Of a stretch of 64,000 nt of DNA, positions 1-8,039 are shown piece after piece. Position numbers and translations under genes: made by a program. Each line of letters begins with the position of its first letter. The first letter of the stretch is position 1. Below the pieces are notes generated by a model. That model searched no databases. It saw only the letters and a list, made by a program, of their open reading frames with translations, and was not told where the DNA came from. The DNA is from Mesorhizobium sp. STM 4661 (GTDB lineage: Bacteria; Pseudomonadota; Alphaproteobacteria; Rhizobiales; Rhizobiaceae): NCBI RefSeq assembly GCF_000359125.1, contig NZ_CAAF010000082.1, positions 248,001 to 312,000 on the forward strand, read 5' to 3'.

Positions 1-426
1 AGGCGGGACGAAAATTCATGGAACCAGCCGGTGGAGACCCCGGAACCACGAATCGCCGTCTCGCGGCGGTGAACCTTGGCCTTGCCCGGCCTCGGTTCGC
101 TTTGTCTGCCTTGGCTTGGATGGGAGACCCGTCCGCACTGCCGGCAATGAAGGTGTGCCTCTTCAGTAACCCCGGTCTTTGGACGACCGGCAGAACACCA
201 GAAAGGCCCGCACCGTCGTTGCTTCAAGGTGTCCTCGGTTTGGCGGTTGGCCACTAAACCGACTGGAGGGGTTGGCTCCAGTTACCTTACCGATTGCCCT
301 CACCATTCGAGGATCGGCGGACACCCACAGGCACGTGCGACTTTGGGCAAGCGCGATATAAGAGCGAAGGGTTTCACAATCAATAAAAATCGACAGGCAA
401 GGTTGTAAAATTTCCAGCGGCGAACA
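1..426. other. Gene-free, hairpin-rich stretch
   Basis: No open reading frame here is convincing. The only longer plus-strand frame (18-257) lacks recognisable features, and a minus-strand frame (163-528) runs into the amidase start. The first 290 bases instead carry a series of short inverted repeats: a 5-bp stem at 54-58/64-68, gaacc/ggttc plus ggcc/ggcc at 71-98, gatggg/cccgtc at 119-133, ccggtc/gaccgg at 172-190 and actggag/ctccagt at 262-282. Positions 300-426 hold the upstream region of the amidase, AT-richer near 360-420. Whether the hairpins belong to a structured RNA or to an element cut by the window edge cannot be told from here. Confidence 0.5.
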
Positions 427-1659
427 ATGTTGGACAGACTGTATCCGGATATTGAACGCATGACAGGCACTCGCGGCCCCTTGAACGCTTTTCTCGACCT
501 CGACCAGATTCCAGTTGCCAATAGGCAATCAGGCCCGCTCGCCGGCCTGCGGCTGGCCGTCAAGGACATTTTCGACGTGGCCGGCTACCGCACCGGCTGC
601 GGCAATCCGCAGAAATATGAAGAGACCTCACCCGCCCCGGCAACCGCGCCTGCCGTCCAGACGCTGCTTGATTCGGGCGCGCGCTTCGTCGGCAAGACGC
701 AGACCGACGAGCTCGCCTTTTCCCTGATGGGGCTGAACGCGCACTTCCCTTCGCCGGTCAATCCGGCCGCACCCGACCGTATCACCGGCGGCTCGTCGTC
801 CGGATCCGCCTCGGCGGTCGCCGGCGGCCTTGCCGACATCGCCACCGGGTCAGACACCGGCGGCTCGATCCGCGCGCCGGCAGGTTTCTGCGGCCTGATC
901 GGCCTCAGGGTGACGCATGGCCGCATCTCGATCGCCGGCACCATGCCGCTCGCCCCTTCCTTCGATACGTTCGGATGGTTTGCCAGGGACATCGCCACCT
1001 ATGACAAGGTCGGCGCGGTGCTGCTCGGCGACGATCCGCGGCCTCGCGAACTGCAGCGCCCCCTTGCGCTCGATGCGCTGGACGGGCTCGTGCTCGGCCA
1101 GCAAGAGACCGATGAATATGGTATCATGGTCCGGCACGTCTCTTCGGTGATGGGCGCACCGCGCACGATCGCACCTTTGTCGCATTCCACCGACGATCTC
1201 TATTGGTGCTTCCGCAAGCTGCAGGGATACGAAGCCTGGCAAAGCCATGGTGCCTGGATTTCGCGGAGCGGCCGGATGCTGGGGCCCTTCGTCAAGGAAC
1301 GTTTCGAGCACGGCGCGACCATCGACGCTGCGACGGCGCAACATGAAACGGAGCGGCGCGACGCCTTCCGCCGCGAACTTGCCGAGCGTCTTGGCGAAGA
1401 CGGCGTGCTTGTGCTGCCGACCGTCCCTGGCGCGGCCCCGCTCAAGGCCGCTGCCTTCGACGATTTGCAGACCTACCGCGAACGCGCGCTGAGGCTGCTG
1501 TGTCTTTCCGGCCTGTCAGGCTTTCCGCAGATCACGCTGCCGCTGGGTGAAGTCGACGGCGCGCCCTTCGGCCTCTCATTGCTGGGGCCGAAGAACAGCG
1601 ACCGGCAGTTGTTGACGCTCGCCGCACGCATCCTTGCCACCTCGCCACGGAGTTCATGA
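427..1659 (+). CDS. Amidase signature family protein
   Basis: Hydrolyses a carbon-nitrogen amide bond; the substrate is unknown. The amidase-signature Ser-cisSer-Lys triad is visible: Lys46 in LAVKDIF, the glycine/serine-rich GGSSSGSA at about 121-128 supplying the cis-Ser, and Ser147 in SDTGGSIRAPA as nucleophile. At 410 residues it is on the short side for the family, like the compact indole-acetamide hydrolase (AMI1) type, but the sequence does not prove that substrate. An internal ATG at 460 is an alternative start. No signal peptide, so probably cytoplasmic. The stop lies one base before the LysR-type gene, so the two are probably co-transcribed. Confidence 0.85.
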   Translation: MLDRLYPDIERMTGTRGPLNAFLDLDQIPVANRQSGPLAGLRLAVKDIFDVAGYRTGCGNPQKYEETSPAPATAPAVQTLLDSGARFVGKTQTDELAFSLMGLNAHFPSPVNPAAPDRITGGSSSGSASAVAGGLADIATGSDTGGSIRAPAGFCGLIGLRVTHGRISIAGTMPLAPSFDTFGWFARDIATYDKVGAVLLGDDPRPRELQRPLALDALDGLVLGQQETDEYGIMVRHVSSVMGAPRTIAPLSHSTDDLYWCFRKLQGYEAWQSHGAWISRSGRMLGPFVKERFEHGATIDAATAQHETERRDAFRRELAERLGEDGVLVLPTVPGAAPLKAAAFDDLQTYRERALRLLCLSGLSGFPQITLPLGEVDGAPFGLSLLGPKNSDRQLLTLAARILATSPRSS

Positions 1660-1660
1660 C

Positions 1661-2560
1661 ATGGACACGCTGACCCGCATGCGCGCCTTCATCGACGTGG
1701 TCGAAGCCGAGGGCTTTTCGGCGGCCGCGCGCAAGATCGGCCGCTCCAAGGCGCTGCTGTCGAAATATGTGCGCGAGCTGGAGGACGAACTCGGCGCGCT
1801 GCTCTTGAACCGCACCACGCGGCAATTCTCGATGACGGAGGCCGGCCACACCTATTACCGGCGCGCCTCAGAAATCGTGCGCGAGGTCGACAGCCTGGCC
1901 GATGCGGTGCGCGAATCCTCCGGCGACGTGCGCGGCAGGATCAAGCTTTCGGCGGCGCGCACCTTCGCCGACGCACCGATCGGCCAGTCGTTGATCGACT
2001 TCGCCAAGCAGCATCCCGACATCGTGCTCGACATCCATCTCGACGACCGCTTCGTCGATCTGGTCGAGGAAGGCTTCGATCTCGCGGTGCGCATTTCGCG
2101 GCTGGAGAACTCCTCGCTGATCGCCAGGCGCCTCGCGCCATTTTCGGTGCGGCTCTGCGCCTCTCCGGAATTGATTGCCAAGCATGGCATGCCGGCCAGG
2201 CCGCAGGATCTTGCCCGCGTGCCCTGCATCATCGACACCAATGGCCGCTGGCTGACCAATTGGCCATTCAAGGGCGACAGTGGCGATACGGTGAGCGTTT
2301 CGGTATCCGGCCCGATCGAGGTCAACAGCCCGATGACGGCGAGGGCCGCCGCCGTGGCCGGGCTCGGGTTTTCCATACTGCCCGATTTCATCGCAGCACC
2401 CGAAATCGAGAGCGGCCGGCTGGTGACCGTGCTGGACGATCGCCTCCTGTCTGGCAGCGGCATCTTCGCAGTCTATCCACACCGGCGCTATTTGCCCGCC
2501 AAGGTGCGCGTCTTCGTCGACTTCCTGGTGCAGTGGTTCAAGACGCGCGAAAACGCGTGA
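1661..2560 (+). CDS. LysR-family transcriptional regulator
   Basis: A 299-residue LysR-type regulator: N-terminal winged helix-turn-helix (about residues 1-60, with FSAAARKIGRSKALLSKYV as recognition region) followed by a periplasmic-binding-protein-like effector domain. The ATG at 1661 is preferred over the upstream ATG at 1634, because the family starts directly with MDTLTRMRAF and the gene then abuts the amidase stop at 1659. LysR genes are more often divergent from their targets; here it is downstream and in line, so regulation of the amidase is possible but not shown. A clear hairpin terminator follows. Confidence 0.9.
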   Translation: MDTLTRMRAFIDVVEAEGFSAAARKIGRSKALLSKYVRELEDELGALLLNRTTRQFSMTEAGHTYYRRASEIVREVDSLADAVRESSGDVRGRIKLSAARTFADAPIGQSLIDFAKQHPDIVLDIHLDDRFVDLVEEGFDLAVRISRLENSSLIARRLAPFSVRLCASPELIAKHGMPARPQDLARVPCIIDTNGRWLTNWPFKGDSGDTVSVSVSGPIEVNSPMTARAAAVAGLGFSILPDFIAAPEIESGRLVTVLDDRLLSGSGIFAVYPHRRYLPAKVRVFVDFLVQWFKTRENA

Positions 2561-2572
2561 CCGTTTCTCTCC

Positions 2573-2609
2573 TCAAAGCGCGTTGCGCGGCGACGCGCTT
2601 TGAGTTTTT
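2573..2609 (+). terminator. Intrinsic terminator of the LysR gene
   Basis: An 11-bp perfect stem (tcaaagcgcgt at 2573-2583 pairing with acgcgctttga at 2593-2603) with a 9-base loop is followed by gttttt. It starts 13 bases after the LysR stop codon. Confidence 0.8.
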
Positions 2610-2614
2610 ATTGT

Positions 2615-2662
2615 GTGCGTGTCGTCGTCCCAAAACCGCCCGCACTTTTGGGCGACACGCAC
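2615..2662. repeat. Intergenic palindrome (RIME-like)
   Basis: Nested inverted repeat: gtgcgtgtcg (2615-2624) pairs with cgacacgcac (2653-2662), and cccaaaa (2629-2635) with ttttggg (2646-2652). It resembles dispersed non-coding palindromes common in Mesorhizobium and other Rhizobiales genomes. It lies within the apparent 5' extension of the DUF1007 frame, which argues that the extension is not coding. Confidence 0.6.
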
Positions 2663-2689
2663 CAGCGGTCCCAATGTCGCCCCCTTTCT

Positions 2690-2710
2690 GGTAACTCTCG
2701 ACAAGTTACC
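2690..2710. promoter_or_regulatory. Candidate operator GGTAACT-N7-AGTTACC
   Basis: A perfect 7-bp inverted repeat (ggtaact 2690-2696, agttacc 2704-2710) with a 7-base spacer ends 27 bases before the DUF1007 start codon. Its size and spacing suit a dimeric regulator such as a metal sensor, which would fit the metal transport genes downstream. It does not match a binding site that I can name with confidence. Confidence 0.35.
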
Positions 2711-2737
2711 GAAGCCGATGGAATCGCGCGACCGATA

Positions 2738-3406
2738 ATGCACCTGAAACGGCAAGCAATCATGATGGCTTTGGCCATGGCGGCAATTTTTGCCGTGGTC
2801 GGGCCGGCCGGAGCGCACCCGCACGTCTTCGCCGAGGCCCGCCTCGAAGTGGTGCTGAGCCCGGATCACCAAAGTGTGAAAGCGCTGCGTCATCTCTGGC
2901 GCTTCGACGATCTGTTTTCGAGTACGGTGATGATGGAGTTCGACAAGAATTCCGACCTGAAGCTCGACGACAAGGAATTGAAGAACGTCGCCGACACCGT
3001 CCACGCGTCGCTGGCGGAGTTCAACTATTTCCAGCTCGTCACCGTCGACGGCAAGGATGTGCCGATGAACCCGCCTCCGCATCTGATGGCCAATTTCGAC
3101 AACGACCAGCTCATCATCCTGTTCGAATCCGAACCGAAGGCGCCGATCAAGCTGGCCGGCAAGATCGATATCGGCGTCTACGATCCGACCTTCTACACGG
3201 CGATCGATTTCACCGAGGACGCCAACATGCAGGTCGATGGTCTGCCGTCGACCTGCACGAGCAAGGTCATTCGTCCCGATCCCGACGAGGCGATCGCCGA
3301 GAACCAGAAGACCCTGACGGACGCTTTCTTCAACGATCCAACAGGCACCGACATGAGCAAGATCTTTGCCACCAAGCTTGAACTGACCTGTCAGCCAGAA
3401 GGATAA
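2738..3406 (+). CDS. DUF1007 family periplasmic protein (ZevA-like)
   Basis: A 222-residue exported protein with an N-terminal signal sequence (MHLKRQ followed by a hydrophobic stretch ending at AGAHPHVF). The HPHVF motif just after the cleavage region is typical of DUF1007 proteins. The family is found beside RcnA/NiCoT-like permeases; the Haemophilus pair ZevA/ZevB is reported to import zinc. Here the permease follows after 5 bases. ATG 2738 is chosen because it gives the signal peptide; the longer frame from 2600 reads through a non-coding palindrome. The periplasmic metal-related role is inferred from family and context. Confidence 0.8.
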   Translation: MHLKRQAIMMALAMAAIFAVVGPAGAHPHVFAEARLEVVLSPDHQSVKALRHLWRFDDLFSSTVMMEFDKNSDLKLDDKELKNVADTVHASLAEFNYFQLVTVDGKDVPMNPPPHLMANFDNDQLIILFESEPKAPIKLAGKIDIGVYDPTFYTAIDFTEDANMQVDGLPSTCTSKVIRPDPDEAIAENQKTLTDAFFNDPTGTDMSKIFATKLELTCQPEG

Positions 3407-3411
3407 TTCCG

Positions 3412-4536
3412 GTGACGAAACCGTCCCCGCGTTTGGCATTCGGCCTCTTGGCCGTCACCTTGGTGATGACGCACTTCCTTGGCTCCGCCCACGCCCAGAG
3501 TTCGCTCGGCATCGGCGTCAATGACGGCATGGCCCCCACCGCCTCCGGCCCGTTCGCCCACATACTGACGTGGATCAATCTCAGACAGCAGGAATTCTAC
3601 CGCGCACTGGCGACAGCGATGAAGGCGATGCGCGAGGACGGCAGCAAGCTGTGGCTGCTCATCGGCCTGTCCTTCGCCTACGGCATTTTCCATGCCGCCG
3701 GCCCCGGCCACGGCAAGGCGGTGATCTCCTCCTACATGGTGGCGAACGAAGTGGCGCTGAAGCGCGGCATCCTGCTGTCCCTCGTCTCGGCGCTGCTGCA
3801 AGGATTGACGGCAGTCGTCGTCATGCTGCTTGCCTATTTCGTGCTGCGCGGCACCGCTATCTCGATGACCGATGCGGCATGGTTCATGGAGATCATGAGC
3901 TATGTCTTCGTCACCCTGTTCGGCGCCTGGCTGTTGTGGCGCAAGCTCGGCCCCTCCATGCTGCGCCTGTTCGGCGCCGGCCCGGCCTACAGCCTCTCGG
4001 CCGCCCACGCCGGCCACTCGCATGGCGGCCACTCGCATGCTGCCCATTCGGCACATGCCCATTCGCATGCGCTTCACGCGCATGACGATCACGACCATGC
4101 ACACGCTCATGGCGCGCACGATCATCATCATCACGACCATGCGGCCGGCGAGGTATGCGACACTTGCGGCCATTCGCATGCGCCCGATCCGGCGCTGCTT
4201 TCCGGCGATCGCTTCGACTGGCGCACGGCCTGGTCGGCGGTGGCCGCCGTTGGCATCCGCCCCTGCTCCGGCGCGCTGATCGTGCTGAGCTTCGCCCTGC
4301 TCAACGGGCTCTGGCTCGGCGGCTTGCTGTCGGTGCTGGCGATGTCGATCGGCACTGCCATCACGGTCTCTGTGCTGGCAACGATTGCCGTGACAGCCAA
4401 GAACTGGGCCGTCTATTTCGCTAGTGACGGCCGTATGGGCAACCGCATTCACTCGATCGTCGAGATCGGCGGCGCGGCCTTCGTCTTCCTGTTCGGATTG
4501 CTGCTTTTGTCGGCCAGCCTGACGGGCAGCGTGTAA
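3412..4536 (+). CDS. RcnA/NiCoT-like metal permease with His-rich loop (ZevB-like)
   Basis: A 374-residue polytopic inner-membrane protein starting with GTG. It has an N-terminal signal-like helix, then membrane helices carrying HAAGPGHGKAVISSYM, the signature of nickel/cobalt (RcnA-type) transporters, and a second conserved RPCSGALIVL motif after the loop. The central cytoplasmic or periplasmic loop (about residues 200-255) is extremely rich in His and Asp, a likely metal-binding buffer, and includes a CDTCGH segment. The tight spacing to the DUF1007 gene indicates one operon. The metal (Zn, Ni or Co) and the transport direction cannot be decided from sequence; ZevAB-type import is one option and RcnA-type efflux the other. 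Confidence 0.85.
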   Translation: MTKPSPRLAFGLLAVTLVMTHFLGSAHAQSSLGIGVNDGMAPTASGPFAHILTWINLRQQEFYRALATAMKAMREDGSKLWLLIGLSFAYGIFHAAGPGHGKAVISSYMVANEVALKRGILLSLVSALLQGLTAVVVMLLAYFVLRGTAISMTDAAWFMEIMSYVFVTLFGAWLLWRKLGPSMLRLFGAGPAYSLSAAHAGHSHGGHSHAAHSAHAHSHALHAHDDHDHAHAHGAHDHHHHDHAAGEVCDTCGHSHAPDPALLSGDRFDWRTAWSAVAAVGIRPCSGALIVLSFALLNGLWLGGLLSVLAMSIGTAITVSVLATIAVTAKNWAVYFASDGRMGNRIHSIVEIGGAAFVFLFGLLLLSASLTGSV

Positions 4537-4576
4537 CGCCCTTTCGCGTCTCCGGCTGGACGCGTAGTGGTCCGCC

Positions 4577-5554
4577 CTAAGCGCAAATCTTGCCGTCCAG
4601 CTCATCCTCGATATGGGCGCGGATGATGTCATCGAAGCTTTCTTCGGCGGCGAAGCCAAGCTCCCGCGAGCGTCGGGCCTCGAACCGCGTCGGCCAGCCC
4701 TGTACGATCGCCCAGATCGTGTCGTCGGGCTCCTCGCGGATCAGTTTCACCGCCTCGACGCCGACAATGCGTTCCAATGCCTCGATCTGCTCGCCGACGC
4801 TGACGGCGACACCGGGCATCGTCAGGTTGCGGCGCGGCCCCACAGTGCCGCCGTCGATCCCTGCCGCGTGGATCAGGAAGTTCACCGCCGAGCGCGGGCT
4901 GGCATGGGTATGCACCACCGAGCGCGGCACCGGCAGTATCGCCTCCTTGCCGCTCAGCGGCTCCCGGATTATGCCCGAGAAGAAGCCTGAGGCCGCCTTG
5001 TTCGGTTTGCCGGGCCGCACGCAGATGGTCGGCAGCCGGATGCCGATGCCGTCGAAGAAGCCGCGCCTGGAATAGTCGGCAAGCAGCGCCTCGCCCATCA
5101 GTTTCTGCGTGCCGTAAGAGGTCAGCGGCGTCGGATGGAATTCGTCGGGGATGACATCCGGGAATGGCGCGCCGAACACCGCGATCGACGAGGTGAAAAC
5201 GACGCGCGGTGCAAAGCCCGCCAGCCTTATCGCATCGAACAGCGCCCTCGTGCCGTCGAGATTGACGCGGTAGCCGAGGTCGAAATTGGCTTCCGCCTCG
5301 CCCGACACGACGCCGGCGAGATGGAAGACCACGTCGGGACGTGACGCGACCAGCCTTTGCGTCGCGCCGGACGCGGCGAGATCGCCGGTATGGATGGCGA
5401 CGTCGCCGCCTTCCAGGACCGGCGCCTGCGGCGGCACGATATCGTGGAGGTCGAGCGCGGCGATCTTGCGACCGTTGAGCGTTCCATCCTTCGCCAGCCG
5501 AGCGACGAGCTTGCGGCCGACCATGCCAGCGGCGCCGGTAATCAGGATGCGCAT
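4577..5554 (-). CDS. denD: NAD-dependent epimerase/dehydratase, D-erythronate dehydrogenase-like
   Basis: A 325-residue extended short-chain dehydrogenase. The N-terminus has the NAD-binding motif ITGAAGMVGRKL, and the catalytic YGTQK (Tyr-x3-Lys) lies near residue 150. ITGAAGMVG and the overall length match DenD, which oxidises D-erythronate in catabolism of four-carbon acid sugars; no otnK/otnC partners are nearby, so the substrate is uncertain. The start at 5554 is chosen by the Rossmann motif; the frame extends further upstream but overlaps the preceding small membrane-protein gene. It sits one base after that gene's stop, which suggests translational coupling. Confidence 0.7.
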   Translation of the reverse strand: MRILITGAAGMVGRKLVARLAKDGTLNGRKIAALDLHDIVPPQAPVLEGGDVAIHTGDLAASGATQRLVASRPDVVFHLAGVVSGEAEANFDLGYRVNLDGTRALFDAIRLAGFAPRVVFTSSIAVFGAPFPDVIPDEFHPTPLTSYGTQKLMGEALLADYSRRGFFDGIGIRLPTICVRPGKPNKAASGFFSGIIREPLSGKEAILPVPRSVVHTHASPRSAVNFLIHAAGIDGGTVGPRRNLTMPGVAVSVGEQIEALERIVGVEAVKLIREEPDDTIWAIVQGWPTRFEARRSRELGFAAEESFDDIIRAHIEDELDGKICA

Positions 5555-5555
5555 A

Positions 5556-5762
5556 TCAAAGACCCTTTTTGCGCTGGCTGCGGCCGCGCAGCCAGAACAC
5601 GACAAAAATCGCCACCATGAAGACAGCGGCGACGACACCGGCAAGGATGGTCGAGACGCTGCCGACCGCCAGCATCACCGTTGGCAAATAGTAGGCGGCA
5701 ACGCCGAACAGGAGCAGGACCCAGGCAGCGCCGATCGCCGCGTTGCGCGTGTCGCGATCCAT
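5556..5762 (-). CDS. Small two-helix membrane protein
   Basis: A 68-residue protein with two predicted transmembrane helices (about residues 8-30 and 33-58) and a basic C-terminal tail (RGRSQRKK), suggesting an inner-membrane protein with the tail in the cytoplasm. I do not recognise the family. It starts at ATG 5762, overlapping the stop of the upstream small frame by one base (TGATG), and ends one base before the denD-like start, so all three are arranged as a translationally coupled unit. A GTG at 5765 is an alternative start. Confidence 0.65.
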   Translation of the reverse strand: MDRDTRNAAIGAAWVLLLFGVAAYYLPTVMLAVGSVSTILAGVVAAVFMVAIFVVFWLRGRSQRKKGL

Positions 5763-5965
5763 CACGCGGCTCCCGAGCGGCGGGGGTTCATCAAGCTCAT
5801 TGCCAATGTCATGGGGTTCCCTGGATCAGTGATAGTGCCACCACGCGGTGCCGCTTCGTGCGTATGGTCGTGCTCGTCGTGCTCGTGATGGTTGTCGGCG
5901 CACTGGCCGAATTCCGGTTCTATCTTCTTGTTTGACCATGATCTTGTCCGAAAACCGGTTTCCAC
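5762..5965 (-). CDS. Putative small His-rich protein
   Basis: A 67-residue frame with a His/Asp/Glu-rich segment (NHHEHDEHDHTHEA, about residues 25-38), which could bind metal. Its stop overlaps the ATG of the next gene (TGATG), which supports it being translated. Its ATG and first dozen codons fall inside the dispersed palindrome at 5934-5982, so the true start may differ or the frame may have been created by the repeat. I recognise no family. Treat as plausible but unproven. Confidence 0.4.
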   Translation of the reverse strand: METGFRTRSWSNKKIEPEFGQCADNHHEHDEHDHTHEAAPRGGTITDPGNPMTLAMSLMNPRRSGAA

Positions 5966-5982
5966 TTTTCGGGATCATGGTC
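5934..5982. repeat. RIME-like palindrome
   Basis: The ends gaccatgatc (5934-5943) and gatcatggtc (5973-5982) are inverted repeats, with the characteristic core tccgaaaaccggtttccac between. Related copies occur at 24791-24838 and 29343-29412. It reaches into the stop codon of the GNAT gene and carries the start of the His-rich small frame. Confidence 0.7.
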
Positions 5983-6686
5983 TACGCCCCGAACTCCGCG
6001 CGGAAATCCTCGAGCCGTCGCTTCTGCCGGCCGTCGCCATCGAGATTGGCCGGATCGAGCCATGCTTCATAGGCTCTGCGCAACGCCGGCCACTCCTTGT
6101 CGATGATCGAATACCATGCGGTATCGCGGTTTTCGCCCTTGACCACAAGATGCTGCCGGAAAATGCCTTCGAACTTGAAGCCGAAACGCTCCGCCGCACG
6201 CTTCGACGGCTCGTTGCGGTTGTTGCATTTCCATTCGTAGCGGCGATAGCCAAGCTCATCGAAGATATATTGCATGAACAGGAACTGCGCTTCCGTCGCC
6301 GCCGGCTTGCGCGAGATCAGCGGACCCCAATAGATGTTGCCGATCTCGATCACGCCATAGGCCGGATCGATGCGCATCAAGGTCTGGCGCCCGGCGACCT
6401 TGCCGCTGGCCTTGTCGATGACGGCGAAGAACAACGGATCCTCGCTGGCCTCGACCTTGTCCAGCCAGGGCTGGAAGGCGGCGCGCGTCGCCGGCGGATA
6501 ATCGGGCAGCCAGGTAAAGCGGCCGCCGACATCGGGCACTGACGACGCCTCGTAGAGGCCGTCGCCATGCTTTGCCGCGCTCAGCGGTTCGAGCCTGACA
6601 TAGCGGCCTTCGATGATCCTGCGTTCCGGCCGCGGGCGCGGCCGCCAGTCCTCGAGATTTTCCGACACCCCAATATTTTCCGACAC
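5982..6686 (-). CDS. GNAT-family N-acetyltransferase (RimJ/RimL-like)
   Basis: A 234-residue member of the GNAT superfamily, transferring acetyl from acetyl-CoA to an amine. After a short N-terminal extension (RIIEGRYVRLEPL) come a GxxxGRQTLMRIDP beta strand, IEIGNIYWGP, and the RRYEWKCNNRNEPSKRAAERFGF motif typical of the RimJ/RimL-type ribosomal-protein and small-molecule acetylases. The GTG at 6686 is chosen because GGAG lies just upstream on the minus strand; there is no ATG in frame before the conserved core. The further upstream extension is unsupported and would overlap the divergent aminotransferase gene. Confidence 0.8.
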   Translation of the reverse strand: MSENIGVSENLEDWRPRPRPERRIIEGRYVRLEPLSAAKHGDGLYEASSVPDVGGRFTWLPDYPPATRAAFQPWLDKVEASEDPLFFAVIDKASGKVAGRQTLMRIDPAYGVIEIGNIYWGPLISRKPAATEAQFLFMQYIFDELGYRRYEWKCNNRNEPSKRAAERFGFKFEGIFRQHLVVKGENRDTAWYSIIDKEWPALRRAYEAWLDPANLDGDGRQKRRLEDFRAEFGA

Positions 6687-6768
6687 GGGAGCTCCAATCC
6701 GTTTGACATTTGGCAACGGACGCTCACAAAAACGCTCGCCCACAGTAAGAACCACGGGGACGGGAAAA

Positions 6769-7953
6769 ATGCTCCACACGATTGCGGCCTTCGACCGTCT
6801 CGGCGAGGAAAATGCCTTTGCGGTGCTCGCGCGGGCGACATCACTGGCGCAGCAAGGCCGCGACATTATCAATCTCGGCATCGGCCAACCCGACTTCAAG
6901 ACGCCGCAGCACATCGTCGAGGCGGCGATCAAGGCGCTGCGCGACGGCCATCACGGCTACACGCCGGCCAACGGCCTGCTGGCGACGCGCGAGGCAGTGG
7001 CGCGCCGCACGCTGACCACGACCGGCGTCGAGGTGTCACCCGAGGCGGTGATGATCCTGCCCGGCGGCAAGCCGACCATGTTCGCCGCGATATTGATGTT
7101 CGGCGAGCCGGGCGCCGAGATCCTCTATCCCGATCCCGGCTTTCCGATCTACCGCTCGATGATCGAGTTCACCGGCGCCGTCCCGGTGCCGGTACCGATG
7201 CGCGAGGAGAACGGCTTTGCCTTCTCGGCGCAGGAGACGCTGGCGCTGATCACGCCGAAGACCAGGCTCCTGATCCTCAACTCACCGGCCAACCCGACCG
7301 GCGGCGTCACGCCAAGGGCCGAGATCGAGAAGCTCGTGAAAGGGCTCGAAGCGCACCCGCATGTCGCCATCCTTTCAGACGAGATCTACGACGTGATGAC
7401 CTATGACGGCGAGACGCATTGCTCGCTGCTCAACTTCCCCGAAATCCGCGACCGGCTGATCATCCTCAACGGCTGGTCGAAGACCTGGGCGATGACCGGC
7501 TGGCGCATGGGCTGGTCGATCTGGCCGAACGGCGACAGCGGCGCTCATCTCTACGACAAGGTGCGCAAGCTGGCGGTCAACTGCTGGTCCTGCGTCAACG
7601 CGCCGAGCCAATATGCCGGCATCGCCGCCATCGACGGCCCGCAGGACGACGTCGACAAGATGATGCGCGCCTTCGATCGCCGCAGGAAGGTCGTGGTCGA
7701 GGGCCTGAATGCCTTGCCCGGCGTCTCCTGCATCACGCCGAAAGGCGCATTCTATGCCTTCCCCAATGTCTCCAAGACGGGTTGGAAGGCCAAGAAACTC
7801 GCCTCGGCGCTGTTGGAGGATGCCAGCGTCGCGCTGATCGGCGGTCCCGATTTCGGTATTCTCGGCGAAGGCTATGTCAGGCTGTCCTACGCCAATTCCG
7901 AAGAGAACATTCTGCGCGCGCTGGAGCGGATCGAGGCGTTTCTGGGCAAGTGA
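6769..7953 (+). CDS. Class I/II PLP-dependent aminotransferase
   Basis: A 394-residue fold-type I aminotransferase. Visible hallmarks are NLGIGQPDFKTP near the N-terminus, NSPANPTGG (about residue 175), DEIYDVMTYD, and NGWSKTWAMTGWRMG containing the lysine that forms the Schiff base with pyridoxal phosphate. It resembles the aspartate/aromatic aminotransferase group; the amino donor cannot be assigned. ATG 6769 is chosen; the frame extends upstream over the divergent GNAT gene without family support. Cytoplasmic. Confidence 0.88.
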   Translation: MLHTIAAFDRLGEENAFAVLARATSLAQQGRDIINLGIGQPDFKTPQHIVEAAIKALRDGHHGYTPANGLLATREAVARRTLTTTGVEVSPEAVMILPGGKPTMFAAILMFGEPGAEILYPDPGFPIYRSMIEFTGAVPVPVPMREENGFAFSAQETLALITPKTRLLILNSPANPTGGVTPRAEIEKLVKGLEAHPHVAILSDEIYDVMTYDGETHCSLLNFPEIRDRLIILNGWSKTWAMTGWRMGWSIWPNGDSGAHLYDKVRKLAVNCWSCVNAPSQYAGIAAIDGPQDDVDKMMRAFDRRRKVVVEGLNALPGVSCITPKGAFYAFPNVSKTGWKAKKLASALLEDASVALIGGPDFGILGEGYVRLSYANSEENILRALERIEAFLGK

Positions 7954-8039
7954 CAACAACGGGAACTCGGGCTGACCCTGTCGGGAAAGGTCCCTTTCGA
8001 TCGTCCTTGGATATTCACGACCTAAGAAGGGAACCCTCG

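Noticed and set aside
1..290. RNase P RNA, tmRNA or riboswitch at the left edge
   Set aside because: None of the conserved core sequences of these RNAs could be found by eye on either strand.
163..528. 121-codon minus-strand frame
   Set aside because: Runs antisense into the amidase start, has no recognisable features and covers the hairpin-rich stretch.
3391..4659. 422-codon minus-strand frame
   Set aside because: Antisense to the metal permease; its His/Met-rich look is produced by the complementary His-rich loop codons.
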